A stretch of 64,000 bases of DNA from Calocera cornea HHB12733 (lineage: Eukaryota > Basidiomycota > Dacrymycetes > Dacrymycetales > Dacrymycetaceae). The stretch covers positions 186,001-250,000 of the forward strand of contig KV423916.1 of NCBI GenBank assembly GCA_001632435.1. Direction: 5' to 3'. Both the position numbers and the translations under genes were made by a program. This document shows, piece after piece, positions 1-11,107 of the stretch. A model generated the notes under the pieces. The model worked only from the letters and a program-made list of their open reading frames with translations, ran no database searches and had not been told where the DNA came from. Positions within the stretch are counted from its first letter, which is position 1, and the number at the start of each line of letters is the position of its first letter.

Positions 1-12
1 GAATTCTTCTAG

Positions 13-237
13 GCGAGTGCATTGAGAGATCACGGCGATACATGCCTGTCGCTTGTCGAGCCATTCGGGGCCAGACATGTGCAGGGTCAGACGCTGAACG
101 TGCACACCACGCGGCCGACCATCGAACTCCTTCTGAAGGAGAAGACCCAGCTTGTGCGGATCTTGACCTCGGGCATTCCTCCTCAGCCGGATCCACTGGA
201 AGAGAAACGGTTGAACGATCGCGTGCCATGTCTTTGA
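13..237 (+). CDS. possible terminal exon of a truncated gene
   Basis: An open frame of about 75 codons starts right after a TAG that could be an intron acceptor and ends at a TGA. Its translation is not low-complexity (for example TTRPTIELLLKEK near the middle), but I recognise no family. The window edge removes anything upstream, so this may be the last exon of a gene that begins outside. The competing +2 frame is also open here, so the call is weak. Confidence 0.2.
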   Translation, partial: ASALRDHGDTCLSLVEPFGARHVQGQTLNVHTTRPTIELLLKEKTQLVRILTSGIPPQPDPLEEKRLNDRVPCL

Positions 238-894
238 TACTGTCGTAAAGCGAAGGATGTTCTGGACAGCTTCAGCCCTTTGAGACGCCGCTCTGTGATC
301 GTATGCGTTTATGACAAGCGCGTTGCAAGAGTCTGGTTGGGCTTCCTCTGTAGCCAAGCGCAATATCGTGATCCAGATTTCGAGGGGACAGCGCCCCAAG
401 ACGGAATCGAAGTCTGCAGTCATGATCGATCGAGGGCGACGAATGAGAAGACTGCACCCTCAACCTTCAGCAAGCGTGCAGGTTACTATACGAGAGTCCA
501 CGTACGTCCAAAGAAACTGTTGAGCTACGAGGAACGAGAAATGAGAGCGCGGAAGGAAATATGAATTCTAACAATGTCTCAAGTGCCTCGTGATATGTGC
601 ATCGCTGATGGATGGATGCTGTGAAGTCCTGTGTTGAATCCCTTGCGGGCCACTCAACGCACTTGGTAATACAAAATGCGGTACCAAGCCTTCGTCCGCG
701 GCTTCCAGTGACTAGCTAGAAGTACTGGACCAATGGGGAGTGTGGCGGTCCGGGCTCCGCGCGGCCACCGCGGGTACTGTATCAGGTGAAAAGCACGGCT
801 ACAGGACTCTACGCCAACGACCCCGGGCGAAGCAAGGTCGCCAATGATAAGACAAGGTAGAGAAGAGCAAATGGTTCACGTGGCCCCGCAATCG
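238..894. other. stretch without recognised gene
   Basis: Only short, mutually overlapping open frames occur here and none gives a recognisable protein. I see no tRNA, inverted repeat or array. Confidence 0.4.
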
Positions 895-1260
895 GACGAC
901 TTTCTAGACGCTCAAGCAACCGTAGAGCTGAAGCAACCCAGCGGAAGAAAATTGGTAAGCGGACGCAATGCCAATAGCGGACGCAAATGACCAAGCCGGA
1001 CAGATGGTGCAACGGAAGCAAGCGGTGTAGCGGAAGCAGCTCATACTACGGAGGTAAATGTTTGAAGCGGAGCAAATGGCTAGGCGGAAGCAGAGGGTGC
1101 CAGGGAAGCAAAACTCCAAGCGGAGGCAAACCTCAAAGCGGAGCAAATAAAAGAGGGGGATTGAATAAATTCACGGAAGCAGATTGGACCGCACAGGGGG
1201 CCACGGAAGCATACCGGACGCGAAACCAAATCCCAGAGCGCGGGTATCGGGTGAAAGCAG
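895..1260 (+). repeat. 18-bp periodic CGGAAGCA array (array a)
   Basis: The core CGGAAGCA and close variants (CGGACGCA, CGGAGGTA, CGGAGCAA) recur every 16-20 bp, most often 18, on the + strand. The roughly 10-bp spacers between cores are unrelated to each other. About fifteen units are visible. Open frames through the array on the minus strand read as a hexapeptide-periodic CFR/ASA pattern, which is a by-product of the 18-bp period. Confidence 0.85.
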
Positions 1261-1372
1261 AGTTACAGCCCAGAACCGCTTGCGAAGCACGGGGCGCGCA
1301 GCTTGTACCATTCCAAAGTACTGTGCGATCACAATGTCTTAGGCTGCGGCCGTCCTGACCTTTGGAACAACC

Positions 1373-1960
1373 TTATGAGACCGCTCCCTCCCACTTTTCT
1401 TGCCTCCCTGCGGAGTGTTGCCACTCGTATCTTGTTTCAAGTAAGAGCGAGCTACCCCTGCTCAAATCCTTGAGAATGATGGTGAACGGCTCAGCTGATG
1501 ACGCACCAGTTGCGTTCGAAGGACTTGCCATTCCTTCTGGCACCTCCTCGATGGTGAAGTTAGTTCCAATCCCGACAGATTTGGCGATGTAGTCCAATGT
1601 CTTCGGAGACATGAGCTGAGCGACTCCGACCTGAGATTGCGATCTTCAGTGAAAGTCCTTGTGTTCTTGATCTGGTACCCCGCTACTGACCGTGATTTCC
1701 TCCTCTGTTGCATCGGGCCCAAGCTCTCTCCGTACGTGCGCATCGCACCATTTGGCGAGCCGTAGGTAGCCGATCATTGGACTGTCTTCTGTCACGAATT
1801 TGCCTGAGATCTTGGCAAACTCGTCAAGAACTGACTGCGGCGCCCGGGGTACCTCCTGCTGCGTGGTTGACGAGTCTGGAGCGGGACTAGGCGCCGGCGT
1901 GGTTTTTCTTGGCTTGTTGACCAGACTACGCTTGTTTCGTGGTAATGGCATGTCAGGCAA
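1373..1960 (-). CDS. uncharacterised two-exon protein
   Basis: I read two exons, 1960-1691 and 1630-1373. They are joined by a 60-bp intron with a GTCAGT donor and CTCAG acceptor, in phase 0, giving about 175 residues. The N-terminal 40 residues are Pro/Ser/Thr-rich and basic. A more ordered segment with MIGYLRLAKWCDAHVRRELG follows, then VGVAQLMSPKTLDYIAKSVG directly after the splice. I do not recognise the family. A TATA-like CTATATATCG lies about 45 bp upstream of the chosen ATG on the minus strand, which supports this start. An additional upstream exon cannot be excluded. Confidence 0.45.
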
Positions 1961-2669
1961 ATGCAGAGTCGGGATGCTGAGCCTTCACGGAGAGATGTGC
2001 GATATATAGCTGTCTGCCGGGAGATGCGCTGGCGCCCGGGTTTGCGCTTGTCGTTCGCATCACGTGTTTCGCTGGAATTGCTATGGCGAAGCACTGCTTT
2101 CATCGTGGCTCCGGTGCCTTTGTCGACAGGCTTTGGGGACGCGAAAACCCGGCTGACCCCTAGGTTGGAGCTATTCCCTCGGTTTGATCTCTACTTGTTC
2201 TTATGGCCTCGGCGCCTATTCCTCGGGAACATGCACCGGTTCCTCCGCGTCTGTAGCAGATCTACCTTGCAGTCTTGACCTAAATGATACCACTGCGCAC
2301 GTCGCTGTCCTATCGTGCAGAATAGGATATATATGTAAGACGATGGTATGCGCCTCGATGAGCAGAGCAGATCGGTGACCGCCGTCTGCGCGCTCGCGCC
2401 TTGAAAGCCTTATCCGATCACTACGATCCAGAGTTCCCGCTGGATACTGAATCATTACAGGGGCTGGACACGGGTATAAGAATACAACAAGGAACACGAA
2501 CGGGGAGCACATGCTAGTAAGGACATCGTACATGCTTTATACATCACCTGTCTTCGACTGGTATAGGATCCACAACGGTCTCCATCCATTCGTTCACGTC
2601 ATCCAAAGGGAGGTTGTTCACTTGTTCGAGCGCCTAGAACAACATCAGAAAGTGCGGGTAATGGACGGG
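1961..2669. other. intergenic region between the uncharacterised gene and NNF1
   Basis: It holds the probable promoter of the gene ending at 1373 and the 3' flank of NNF1. Open frames here are short and overlap one another on both strands. No recognised gene or repeat is visible. Confidence 0.4.
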
Positions 2670-3370
2670 TCAGAAGGGGTTGACCTCGTCCAGTCCAGCC
2701 AGGTAAGTATCCAACTCGCCCGAGACCGCTGTCCGCTGAGCTCGCTTGTCCTCGAGCGACGCGTGTAGCTGCGCGTTCTCATTTTGAAGCTGCGATAGCG
2801 TAAGTCAGAGTTCAAACATAGTATCAAGTATGACGTGCCTCCTTCAGCAGCGCCTCTAACCGATCCTTCTCTCCACTCAACACCCTCCCAGTCCGTGCCT
2901 GTACCAACACCTTGGGCGTCAACCCCTCCCTCCAAATATCCGGCCCATCCGTATTCCCCTCTCGCAGTCGGTCCTTCCCATCGGCAATCACAGCTGCAAG
3001 CGTGTCGATCCCGTCGGCTGCGCGGTACGAATCAAGAATGGCGGTCGATTGCTCTACGATCTGGTCGCGAATGTGTTCGCCGATCTGAACGCGTACTTGA
3101 GCCACTCCTTGGGGCGATTCTTTCGCCCATGTTGGGAAGCACTGCGCAAAGTCTTCTTCTCTACATGGAACACGTCAGTTGGCTAATGGGCTTGTTCGGG
3201 CAAAGAACCTACGTCCACTTGGTGCTGAGCTTCTGTGAAGCGAGTTTGAGCGCCTTATAGAAGTATTCGAATCGTTTAGAGTGTCCTTCCAGGGGATCTA
3301 CGGGCTGCATGACAGCGTCGATGGGATCCGCGGCCTGCTCGGATGTTGATGCTTCAGGCGTTGCAGACAT
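2670..3370 (-). CDS. NNF1: kinetochore protein Nnf1 (MIND/Mis12 complex, PMF1 homologue)
   Basis: Three exons (3370-3213, 3160-2839, 2789-2670) join to exactly 200 codons, 199 residues. The N-terminal third has the family signature, an R-F-x-x-F-Y-K-A-L-x-L-A helix followed by W-T-E-E-D-F-A-Q-C-F-P. The middle contains IRDQIVEQ and FE-type helices. The C-terminus is a coiled coil running across the second splice (LLKE then LQNENAQLHASLEDKRAQ). Nnf1 is a subunit of the four-protein MIND complex that bridges the inner centromere and the Ndc80 complex. The length agrees with fungal Nnf1. The second intron is oddly GC..AG (GAG|GCACGT), chosen because it alone restores the coiled coil. A TCACGTG box lies about 95 bp upstream, next to an inserted inverted-repeat element. 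Confidence 0.88.
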
Positions 3371-3463
3371 GGGGTGTGGTGGACAATGTAGTACGCGCGC
3401 TGTGGGGACTGGGACGCGTCGAACACCACCACCTGTGGAGGCACGCCCTGCTGGGCCCTGGCA

Positions 3464-3470
3464 TCACGTG
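3464..3470 (-). promoter_or_regulatory. TCACGTG box upstream of NNF1
   Basis: A perfect CACGTG E-box core lies about 94 bp upstream of the NNF1 start and 5 bp from the left target duplication of the adjacent inverted-repeat element. CACGTG is the site of Cbf1-type bHLH factors in fungi. Its use here is inferred. Confidence 0.45.
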
Positions 3471-3474
3471 TCAG

Positions 3475-4007
3475 TCCCGACAGAGATAATTCCTAGAGTA
3501 GCACCTGTCCGGAGGCAGACAGACTACAGTAGCACTCCGGGTGCAATTGCCTCGAATGGCACTTTTTAAGTCATAAGCCCACCTTACTTCTTCATGGAAG
3601 CAAAGCGAGCGTGACTCTTCATTCTTCTGAATAAAATGGAAGTATTTTGGCCCTCCGGGAGCTAATGTTCAAAGACAAATGAACGTGTTGTTGTATGAGA
3701 AGAAGTACCTGTCCGCCATCTGCGGTCCCATTTCTTCTCATGATTGGAAGCTCAGAGAGTCGCCGCCTGCACGCAGTATCAATTACCGGACAATGAAATC
3801 CTGAAAATTATCCCATTTTGTGCGAAAAGAGATGGTGCACGCTTATTTTGCAGCTGGCTTCAAAATCTAAGCCCTTACAGGAGCAGGGGTATAGTGCGCG
3901 ATTTGCCCGCCAAAAAAAGTGCCATTCCAGGCAATTGCACCCGGAGTGCTACTGTAGTCTTTCCGCCTCCGGACAGGTGCTACTCTAGGAATTACCTCGT
4001 CCCGACA
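3475..4007. mobile_element. non-autonomous inverted-repeat element (MITE, hAT-like target duplication)
   Basis: Two inverted repeats of about 80 bp (left near 3487-3568, right near 3912-3994) match at nearly every position, including TCCTAGAGTAGCACCTGTCC and TAGCACTCCGGGTGCAATTG. The element proper is about 517 bp (3483-3999). A direct repeat TCCCGACA flanks it at 3475-3482 and 4000-4007. An 8-bp duplication with inverted termini is the pattern of hAT superfamily insertions. There is no transposase frame inside, so it would need one in trans. It sits about 105 bp upstream of the NNF1 start. Confidence 0.82.
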
Positions 4008-4019
4008 CGGCTAAGCGGG

Positions 4020-4850
4020 AGCAAAACAGACAGAGAGGAAGCACCCAGGACGGACGTAAATGGGGCCTCTTCTTTGCTCCCGCTTGAGCAGTACATCTAC
4101 TCCCGCTGGGAAGCGGAGTCAAAGCGGAGGTACATGCTGGAGAGGAAGTACACCGTTACCCGTTACACGGAATCAAATCACTTAGCCCGAACCACCAGTC
4201 GGCGGAAGCAGACCACGCCACAGAAGCAAAGAAGCCAACACAAGTAAACCACCAACCAAAAGCAAACCACTAAGCGGAAACGAAATGCTTGGCACCAAAG
4301 TTAGACCGCAAACGGAAACACTACACTACGATAATTACCGGAAGCGCAGTCTTCCCCGGAAGCAGATTGTAAAGTGGCCTTAGATTCAAGGGCGGAAGCA
4401 ACCTCGGAGCGGATGTAAATTCAAATATCGCATGCAATTACTACACGGACGCATTTAATTGTGCGGAAGCAAGCTATTTCCCGGAAGCAACGTCTGCGGC
4501 GGAATTAGATTGCATGGCGGAGTCAAACCACATAGCGGAATCAAACTGAATTTGGAAGCGAAAGAACTAGCGGAAGTAGACGGAACGACCGAAGTAAACG
4601 GAAGCGGAAGCAAAAAGAAGGGGAAGTAAAGCAAGTAACAGAAGGAGGCGGGAGCGGAGGAGAAATACCTGGCGGAACCAGAGTCCTCGGTCACGGAAGC
4701 ATGTATCTCTGCGGAAACAAATCCCGTAGACAGATGCAAAAGCGCCAGCGAAAGTGAACTGCAGGTCGGAGGCAAGTGTTAAGACGGAATCAAATGTTCC
4801 GCCGGGGCGGGAGCATATATCTTTCCTAGCGGAAGCAAGGACTCGACAAG
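4020..4850 (+). repeat. 18-bp periodic CGGAAGCA array (array b)
   Basis: This is a long array of the core CGGAAGCA and variants (GCGGAAGTA, GCGGAGGTA, GCGGAATCA) on the + strand with spacing mostly 17-19 bp and unrelated spacers. More than thirty units can be followed. It begins just right of the inverted-repeat element and ends about 330 bp before FMT1. Confidence 0.88.
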
Positions 4851-5075
4851 GGAGTAAACAGGCCTATATCTAACCGTGCGCTCTGGTGTGGAGCGCAGCG
4901 CGCCATTAAGTATCACGAAACTCGGAAGTCCTCCGGCAAAATGTGGCGCGGGGCGACGAGGGCACCAAGATGCCCCGCCATGGGCCTCGGGTGAATGAAC
5001 AGCAGGGCTACCGCCTGTATGTAGACCCAAAAACTCCTTACGGCGTGCAGCTCGTTCAGGTAATGCTAGGAGGGC

Positions 5076-5121
5076 GACCCTGAGAATCACGTGCGAAAAT
5101 CACGAAGAACGGACCCTTTGG
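5076..5121 (+). promoter_or_regulatory. GACCCTGA / TCACGTG / GGACCCTTTG promoter module of FMT1
   Basis: GACCCTGA (5076-5083), TCACGTG (5087-5093) and GGACCCTTTG (5111-5120) lie 65-110 bp before the FMT1 start. The same two motifs precede most copies of the mitochondrial repeat-protein family further right, so this looks like a shared module for mitochondrial genes. The regulator is not known from the sequence. Confidence 0.55.
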
Positions 5122-5187
5122 ACAAGACGCGCACCAAATTTCTTCGACACAAAGTCACCAGCGCTCCAGTCCCTCTCAGAACGCCCG

Positions 5188-6799
5188 ATGTTGAGTTTCC
5201 CCAGTCCACTGTTGCGATGCAGTGTTCTCCACTCCCCTTCTCGGTCGTCATTGCCTTCATGCTCATTCAAAGTGGGACCGCTGGTGCGAAGAGCACAAAT
5301 CTCCCAGAGGCGCAATCATAGCTCTGCAAAACATCCGCCCTTCAATATCCACTTCTTCGGTTCTGATGAGTTCTCTGTCGAAGTGCTCAAATCAGTTATG
5401 GACGCCAAGGGTCAGCTCTCGTGTGACATCTGTAAAACTACCGTGAAGAGCTAAGATTGCTTTACTTGCATAGAGCTTTGGAAATCTCTCAAAGTTGTCA
5501 CTACTGGGGATAAGGACCAGCAACGAACACCTGATCTCTACATTCGTGAGTCAAACTCGACAGTGCCACCACATCACTCACGTACCATTTTAGCACCACT
5601 GCTGACATTCGCCGATCTTCACAAGATTGAGCGTCTTGTAGTCGCGGCAAGTCATCTCATCTTTGAGTGTCAACGAGCATATAGATAACGCCTAGGAATC
5701 CAGCCAACCCCCCTCTCCAGTTCGGGGACCAAATCCTCGGCGACCGAATCCACTGAAGCAGTATTCTCCGTTCCAGACACTGTTTTGGGCACGGGAGAGA
5801 CCAGTTCAGAGAACTTGCTTGTAGTGGCATCTTATGGGCAGATACTGCCTCCCTCGCTCCTGAACCTCTTTGCCCCAAACCGGCGACTCAACGTACACCC
5901 ATCTCTGCTCCCACATTTACGTGGCCCATCCCCCATACAAACCGCGATCTACAACGGCGAAACGGAGACTGGGGTCTCTATCATTGGCGTCGAACAGAAG
6001 GTAGACACTGGCGATATCTGGGCGCAGGACAGATGTGTACGGGCCCGATTTTGGCTCAGACGCAGAAGTATCTTACATCACACCAGGGTCTCTACAAGAA
6101 CGATACTTTTGCCAAGATGAAGATCAAGCTGGGCGTGCTTGGAGGAAGACTGCTGGTGGATGTAATGCGAAAGATGCTGATGGACCAGGTGAACGGGGCA
6201 ATTTGCTGTGACCGGCCGAACGCCTTCTGATACACTATACAGGCCGAGAGTCGACCACAAGGAGAAGGTGCGACATATTGTCGCAAGGTAAATGACACAT
6301 GGAGTGGAGTCGTTTGGGAAGAGTGTACCGCAGATAAGCTGTCACGGATCTGGAGGGCTATCGGGCATGCTGTGAGTATTCTGGCAGTGAGAGCTTTAGT
6401 CGCTGAATGCCCTGTTAGCACCCGCCCAAAGCCATCTTCTTTTCCAAGGCTAAGATCTGGAAGACCTTCCGAATGCTCGATGTGGAGGAGACCAGGCCGT
6501 CCAAACATACTCGGGAGCTTCTTCAACCAGGCTGGTCGACTTACGTGGATAAAACGCAACAAATGCACGTACGCTGTGCTGGTGGCACTGAAGCAACATT
6601 CAAATATGCACACACCGAAGGATCTCAGAAGACAGGATCAAAACAATGGCGAAATGGACTACCGAAGAGGATCATGGAGTTCGGTCGGGGTGACAAAAGC
6701 AAGGCCCCATATCTGCCTTCGCCTTGGGCTGACGCAGTCCATCCCCATCGTGCCGGGCCTAGCATCCTTAGTTATGAGCGCACCCCACCTGGAGCATAA
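5188..6799 (+). CDS. FMT1: mitochondrial methionyl-tRNA formyltransferase
   Basis: This is a multi-exon gene whose product formylates initiator Met-tRNA in mitochondria using 10-formyl-tetrahydrofolate. The first exon encodes a basic presequence ending near QRRNHSS, followed by the start of the catalytic domain (FNIHFFGSDEFSVEVLKSV). A later exon carries the active-site block: VASYGQILPPSLL, NVHPSLLPHLRGPSPIQ (catalytic Asn and His) and VDTGDIWAQ. Next comes an LGVLGGRLLVDVMRKML helix exon. The last exons carry the C-terminal tRNA-binding OB-like domain (DKLSRIWRAIGHA, then KIWKTFRMLDVEETRP and LPKRIMEFG). The start was chosen because it gives the presequence directly upstream of the conserved domain. 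Exon joints between about 5410 and 5770 are less certain. I see no disabling lesion. Confidence 0.85.
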
Positions 6800-6902
6800 C
6801 TACCATTCACCACTGTCTATCGGTCTAGCGGGGTCATCGCCCCCCTGCCCCCCATTAATGTATTGCAATTACAGCAAGCAGAGCCCAGCCGCTCTTTCCC
6901 GC

Positions 6903-8145
6903 CTAATAGGGTGCATCGAGGTGATAGGCCGCAGTCTGCACATCCGGGTTACCGAGTAAAGCGCGATAGTCAATCGTTTGCATAGTTCCGTTCCTGTTTT
7001 CGTCCTTGTCGTAGTTAAACCACACCGCGCCCACGTACAGAGGGAACTGAACAGCGGTCAGTTACTGGCCAGAACGCTTTCATACTAGGCATACCTGAGT
7101 CTTTGTATATGTGCCAAACAACTGGTCAAACCATTGTGTTTTGATGTCATATTCTGTTGCCCCGCCCGGTGCAGGCGTATCGGTATCCAGCTCATAATGA
7201 TAAGCCGCGCCTGTCTCCGCCACAATGAAGGGCTTATTCTTTGGAGACACGAACTATAGTGTGTTGGCCAGATAAGCATGATCCTCCCGACCGCTGCGAG
7301 CTTCGACGCACCTGATCATAGAACGGCGTAACTGAATTGATGAAGAAGTCCGTCGTTGGTAGTGTATTCTCATGTTGCTGATATCCAAACCAGTACAATG
7401 AGAGTCCGGTTAGATCGACCTGGGCTTTGGATGGATGAGCAACTCTGCCTCTCACCGTATGGCATTCGTACCATCGCCAGGGTAATACTGGGCGTAATTT
7501 CCTGGATATGTACTGTTGGATGCCGCGTCGATATTAGGACTCCACATCATGTAGCATCCTGGTGCGTTGGCTCTCAGTGAAGTCGTCATGATTTCCCAAG
7601 CTTGTTTGAATCCTGCCGGATCGCAACCCCAAGCGTTCCACGCAGGACATCCGTTCATTTCGTACGCGAAACGGATCCACACCGTGAACCCCTGGTTGTT
7701 TAGGTCGTTCATCGCGTACGAAACGGCATCAGCTTGGGAGGAATCGAATGCATAGAGACCATCCACCGGCATGATGGTCGCCATGTAAACAGGACGGGGG
7801 TAGAGGGCGAGCAGATTGGCCTGCTGCTGTTGATACTGAGGCAACGACATATCCTCTGCCGAGATGGAGATGTAGTCTCCCACAATAGACATTGGATAAG
7901 GTAAGGCATTGTTTAGCTGCTCGATGGTTTGCCCAGTCTCGAACTGAGGGAGAAACCCCATAGAGATACTGCAGAAGCGTTAGTCGATTGCTGTTCAGCG
8001 AGAAGCTGATCACGACGCACTCGTTAATGATCATCGAGTTCTCAGGAAGCCCATACTCTGCAGGATTGTACCGTCTATTTGGGCCAATCCTGTGAACAGG
8101 AGAGGCAGCGGAAAATAGAGCGAGAATGAAGGAAAGGAACAACAT
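6903..8145 (-). CDS. secreted GH26-like glycoside hydrolase
   Basis: The N-terminus MLFLSFILALFSAASPVH is a clear signal peptide. Exons then read IINDISMGFLPQFETG and a (beta/alpha)8-type core. The segment VWIRFAYEMNGCPAWNAWG matches the family-26 acid/base strand, with the Glu of YEMNG as general acid/base and the WG after it. The segment KPFIVAETGAAYHYE carries the probable nucleophile Glu. The C-terminal exons read LYVGAVWFNYDKDENRNGT and end YHLDAPY. GH26 enzymes are mostly endo-mannanases, and related fungal clades act on other beta-glycans, so the substrate is not certain. The gene is convergent with FMT1 with about 100 bp between stops. Intron joints were chosen to keep the frame and may be off by a few bases. 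Confidence 0.75.
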
Positions 8146-9099
8146 GTTCTCCCCAAGGGAGGTTGAGAGAGGCGCCGTGGGCTGAGGAGGGCGGTCCCAG
8201 TCGACTCAGCGACGTGGAGAACCCTCCTTTGTACCCAGTGAGCCGGCTGGTCCCAGACGCCTCATGCTGAGCAAACGCCGGGCACAAGTCTCGGGTACTA
8301 GCACCACATAACTATCCCCATAGCGTCCCCAAACGCACATGCTGACACGAGAGATGACATCGGCGCACGCTGAGGGAGAATCGGGCCATACGAGGGAGCA
8401 GGGGGAGAGAAAACAGAGAGTGAATGGGAATGATTGTTCCACGGAGTTACTGTGGCGTTGGAGGCACTGAGGAGTGGAGGAAGGGCGCCGGAAGGTAGCC
8501 GATCGTCTCATTAGACAGCATGCTCCAGCAGAGGATGGCAGAGATGGTCCACGGCCGCCAGCCTGGGCACCTTCAATATCATGTGTCAAGCGAAGATAAG
8601 GAGTGCAATCCGCATGTCGTCTGCGGTCCTTCCAGACTCTGTTGCCTAGTGGAGACTGAGCCTGGCGAGCCAACGCCAGCAGTACTGAACATGAAGTCCA
8701 TGGCCTCGCAATTTGGGAGGCAGCATCATGGTGATGGGGCGGCAGCTAGAATGTTCAGGCAGGGCGAAAAATAGCAATCAAAACCAACTTGGATACATTC
8801 CGGCTGTGAAGGTGGAGCCCGCGGAGAAAACAATACTGAGCCACACGGTCTGTGACAGGATGAGAGACGAAGGCGAGCGAACAAGGTCCCACCGCGGCTG
8901 ATGCTTCTTTGATGGTCCACGTGCAAACAAGAGCCGTCGAAGGAGTATAGTTAGACAGAGTCTATGCTTTTGGAGCTTGTTGTCATACGGCAGACGAAGC
9001 TGCGATTCATTATAAACTACATGTACACGCATATGAAATTATTTGTCAAAGGACGCATAGCAAGATAAACGAGCCTAAGGTATACGGTGCACTTTGTCT
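8146..9099. other. intergenic region between the GH26-like gene and RMD1
   Basis: It contains the promoter of the GH26-like gene and the 3' flank of RMD1. The open frames here (such as the one at 8206-8673) are not supported by any protein signature. No repeats noted. Confidence 0.4.
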
Positions 9100-10899
9100 T
9101 CAGTCGCTCTGCATCAGCCTCAACAATACATCTGCCGCAGCCTCGGGTACAATGACTTGCGTAGGTACGCCACGATGTGTCGCTGCAACGACAAGGCGTG
9201 CGAGGACTTCGCCAAGTTCAACCACACATGCCACCACGATAAGCCAGATGATGATCCAAGTGATGCGATGCATAGCGTCGTTGTTGAGATGTTCGTGGAT
9301 GATATCGAGAAGATCGCTTGCAACACTCAGGCGGTCATTGAGCACTTGCACGCGTGAGGAGATCTCAAAGTAGTCCCTGATGGCGTCGTACAACTCCTTG
9401 AGCGAAGCCTCGGACCAGAAGAGTTCGGGTGTGTCCAGCACGTTTGACCGCAACATCACATCGCCGCGCACCTTGAACAAACGGCCAGTCATACGCAGAG
9501 CCTGCTTCCGCGAAAGTGCTAGGTTTCCTGTGGATGCGAGAAGCCGAGGTATAGGCAAGGACGAGGAAAGGGTCTCCGATGTTGATGCTTCGAATAGGGA
9601 AAGTTTGGTTGATTGGGCGATAGCATGGGCGAGGGAAAGCTGGGAAAGCATCAGCGTGTCTGCCGCCATACCATGCAAGAATGACGTACCTTGAGAAGAT
9701 GGGAATGCGATCTGAAGGTGAAGAAATCGTTATATATGCGCGGGCTGGCCACCATGGGATCATACTGGGCCACAGGTCAGGATGCTGCCGTCACGGCTGC
9801 ACAGTCTGCGCACCATGAAATGACATTCTTCAATCTCCCAATCCTCCTCCTTCAGTTTCCGGACGCAAATACCTGCTTCTTCGATATCCTCCAAGACCTT
9901 TCTCTCCTGATGCTCCTCAAACCCAAAGAACACCGCAACACCATAGTCAAAGAACACGGCCTCGGCGATATTCGGATCCTTCTCTGTCTCCGTCATGTTC
10001 ATCCTTCCCGCAGTTCGATGACGTTTTGCGTCCCGAGGGGCCGGTTGTCTGGGCAGTACCGGGCTCGTGGGGCTGCGCGGTTCGGTCGGACTGAGGAGCT
10101 GTTCAGGTGCTGTTGGATGGAAGACGCCGGGTGTCGTAGGAGACGTCGATATGTATCCGCCTGACGACGGGAATGGCAGAGGCGTCGATTCGGACGCGAA
10201 GTACATCCCATCGTAGTCCTCGCCTTCACGGTTGAGAGACGAGAACGAAGCGCGGGAGGGCGAGCTGGGAGCCGGTGCGCTGCGGAGATTGACATTCGGT
10301 CCGTAGCCAGGGAGGAGCGGAAGGTGATATATCTAATGACAAATCAGGATGGCTCTCGCATGTGGGCATGCTTGTGAGCGTACCGCATAGATCGCCTCGT
10401 CAAAGACCCTTGGCGTGACACCATGCTCCCTTTTCAAGAACGCGATCAACGACTTGCTCCTGTAGCTCTCCGCGGTCGCATAAGCGGTGATCCTCTTGAA
10501 TCCTGCTCGCTCGCGCTGCTCCTTGCTCATCCGCTCGCCCTCGCTGCGAGACTCATGCTCGGCCGGCGGCGGGCTGGTGCTCGGCACCGGGGCGGTCTGC
10601 ACGTCCTCCGGGAGCTCGACCATCTTCTGGCTGGTCTTGCTCGTCCGTCCGGGGATCTTGGGGATCGACCCCGAGACGGTGCGTTGCATTCCCGCGTGCC
10701 GCGGATTGGGACGCGGGAGGGGGAGCGCATTCTCCGGGATAGGATGGAGGAGGGAGAGGGAGAGGGACGGTCGCCGAGCTTGGCCAGGCTTGCTCCGCGA
10801 TGAAGGAGAGGGTCGCTGAGAAGGCTTTGGCGGGGTCGTGGCGCTGGACGACATGGCTGTCAGAGGGAGTGAAGCGCCGGACGGTTGGCTTGGATGCAC
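9100..10899 (-). CDS. RMD1: RMD1/RMND1 family protein (DUF155)
   Basis: Exons read from 10899 downwards. The first 150 residues are Ser/Pro-rich and basic. The conserved region starts with RITAYATAESYRSKSLIAFL and VFDEAIYAV. Then come AVFFDYGVAVFFGFEE, the exon ending in YDPMVASPRIYNDFFTF and, after an intron, LSLAHAIAQSTKLSLFE. The C-terminus has a helix-rich segment (LYDAIRDYFEISSRVQVLN and DLLDIIHEHLNNDAMHRITW) and one hydrophobic span (TWIIIWLIVVACVVELGEVL). This order is diagnostic of the DUF155 family. Members include yeast Rmd1 and Rmd8 and mitochondrial RMND1, which supports mitochondrial translation. The N-terminus here is disordered rather than a typical presequence, so a cytosolic Rmd1/Rmd8-like location is equally likely. 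A downstream in-frame ATG (MSSSATTPPK) is an alternative start. Confidence 0.85.
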
Positions 10900-11107
10900 G
10901 GCGTCAAGCAGGTTCCCCTCGTCGCTTCGGTGTGCGGTCTCAGTGGCTGTGCACTTACGTCAATATAATGTGAACGCTCACTCAGACGCAGCGGATTGTG
11001 CGTCGACCAGGGCGCTGGGGAAGAAGCATGCTAGCATTACATTCGCATATCATATCAGAAATCAGCAGAACTAAGAGAGGAATCACATCGTGCCAATCAT
11101 GCATCTC

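Noticed and set aside
8206..8673. 155-codon minus-strand open frame upstream of the GH26-like gene
   Set aside because: Cys/Arg/Ser-rich with no domain, overlapping other open frames and lying in the promoter region of the hydrolase.
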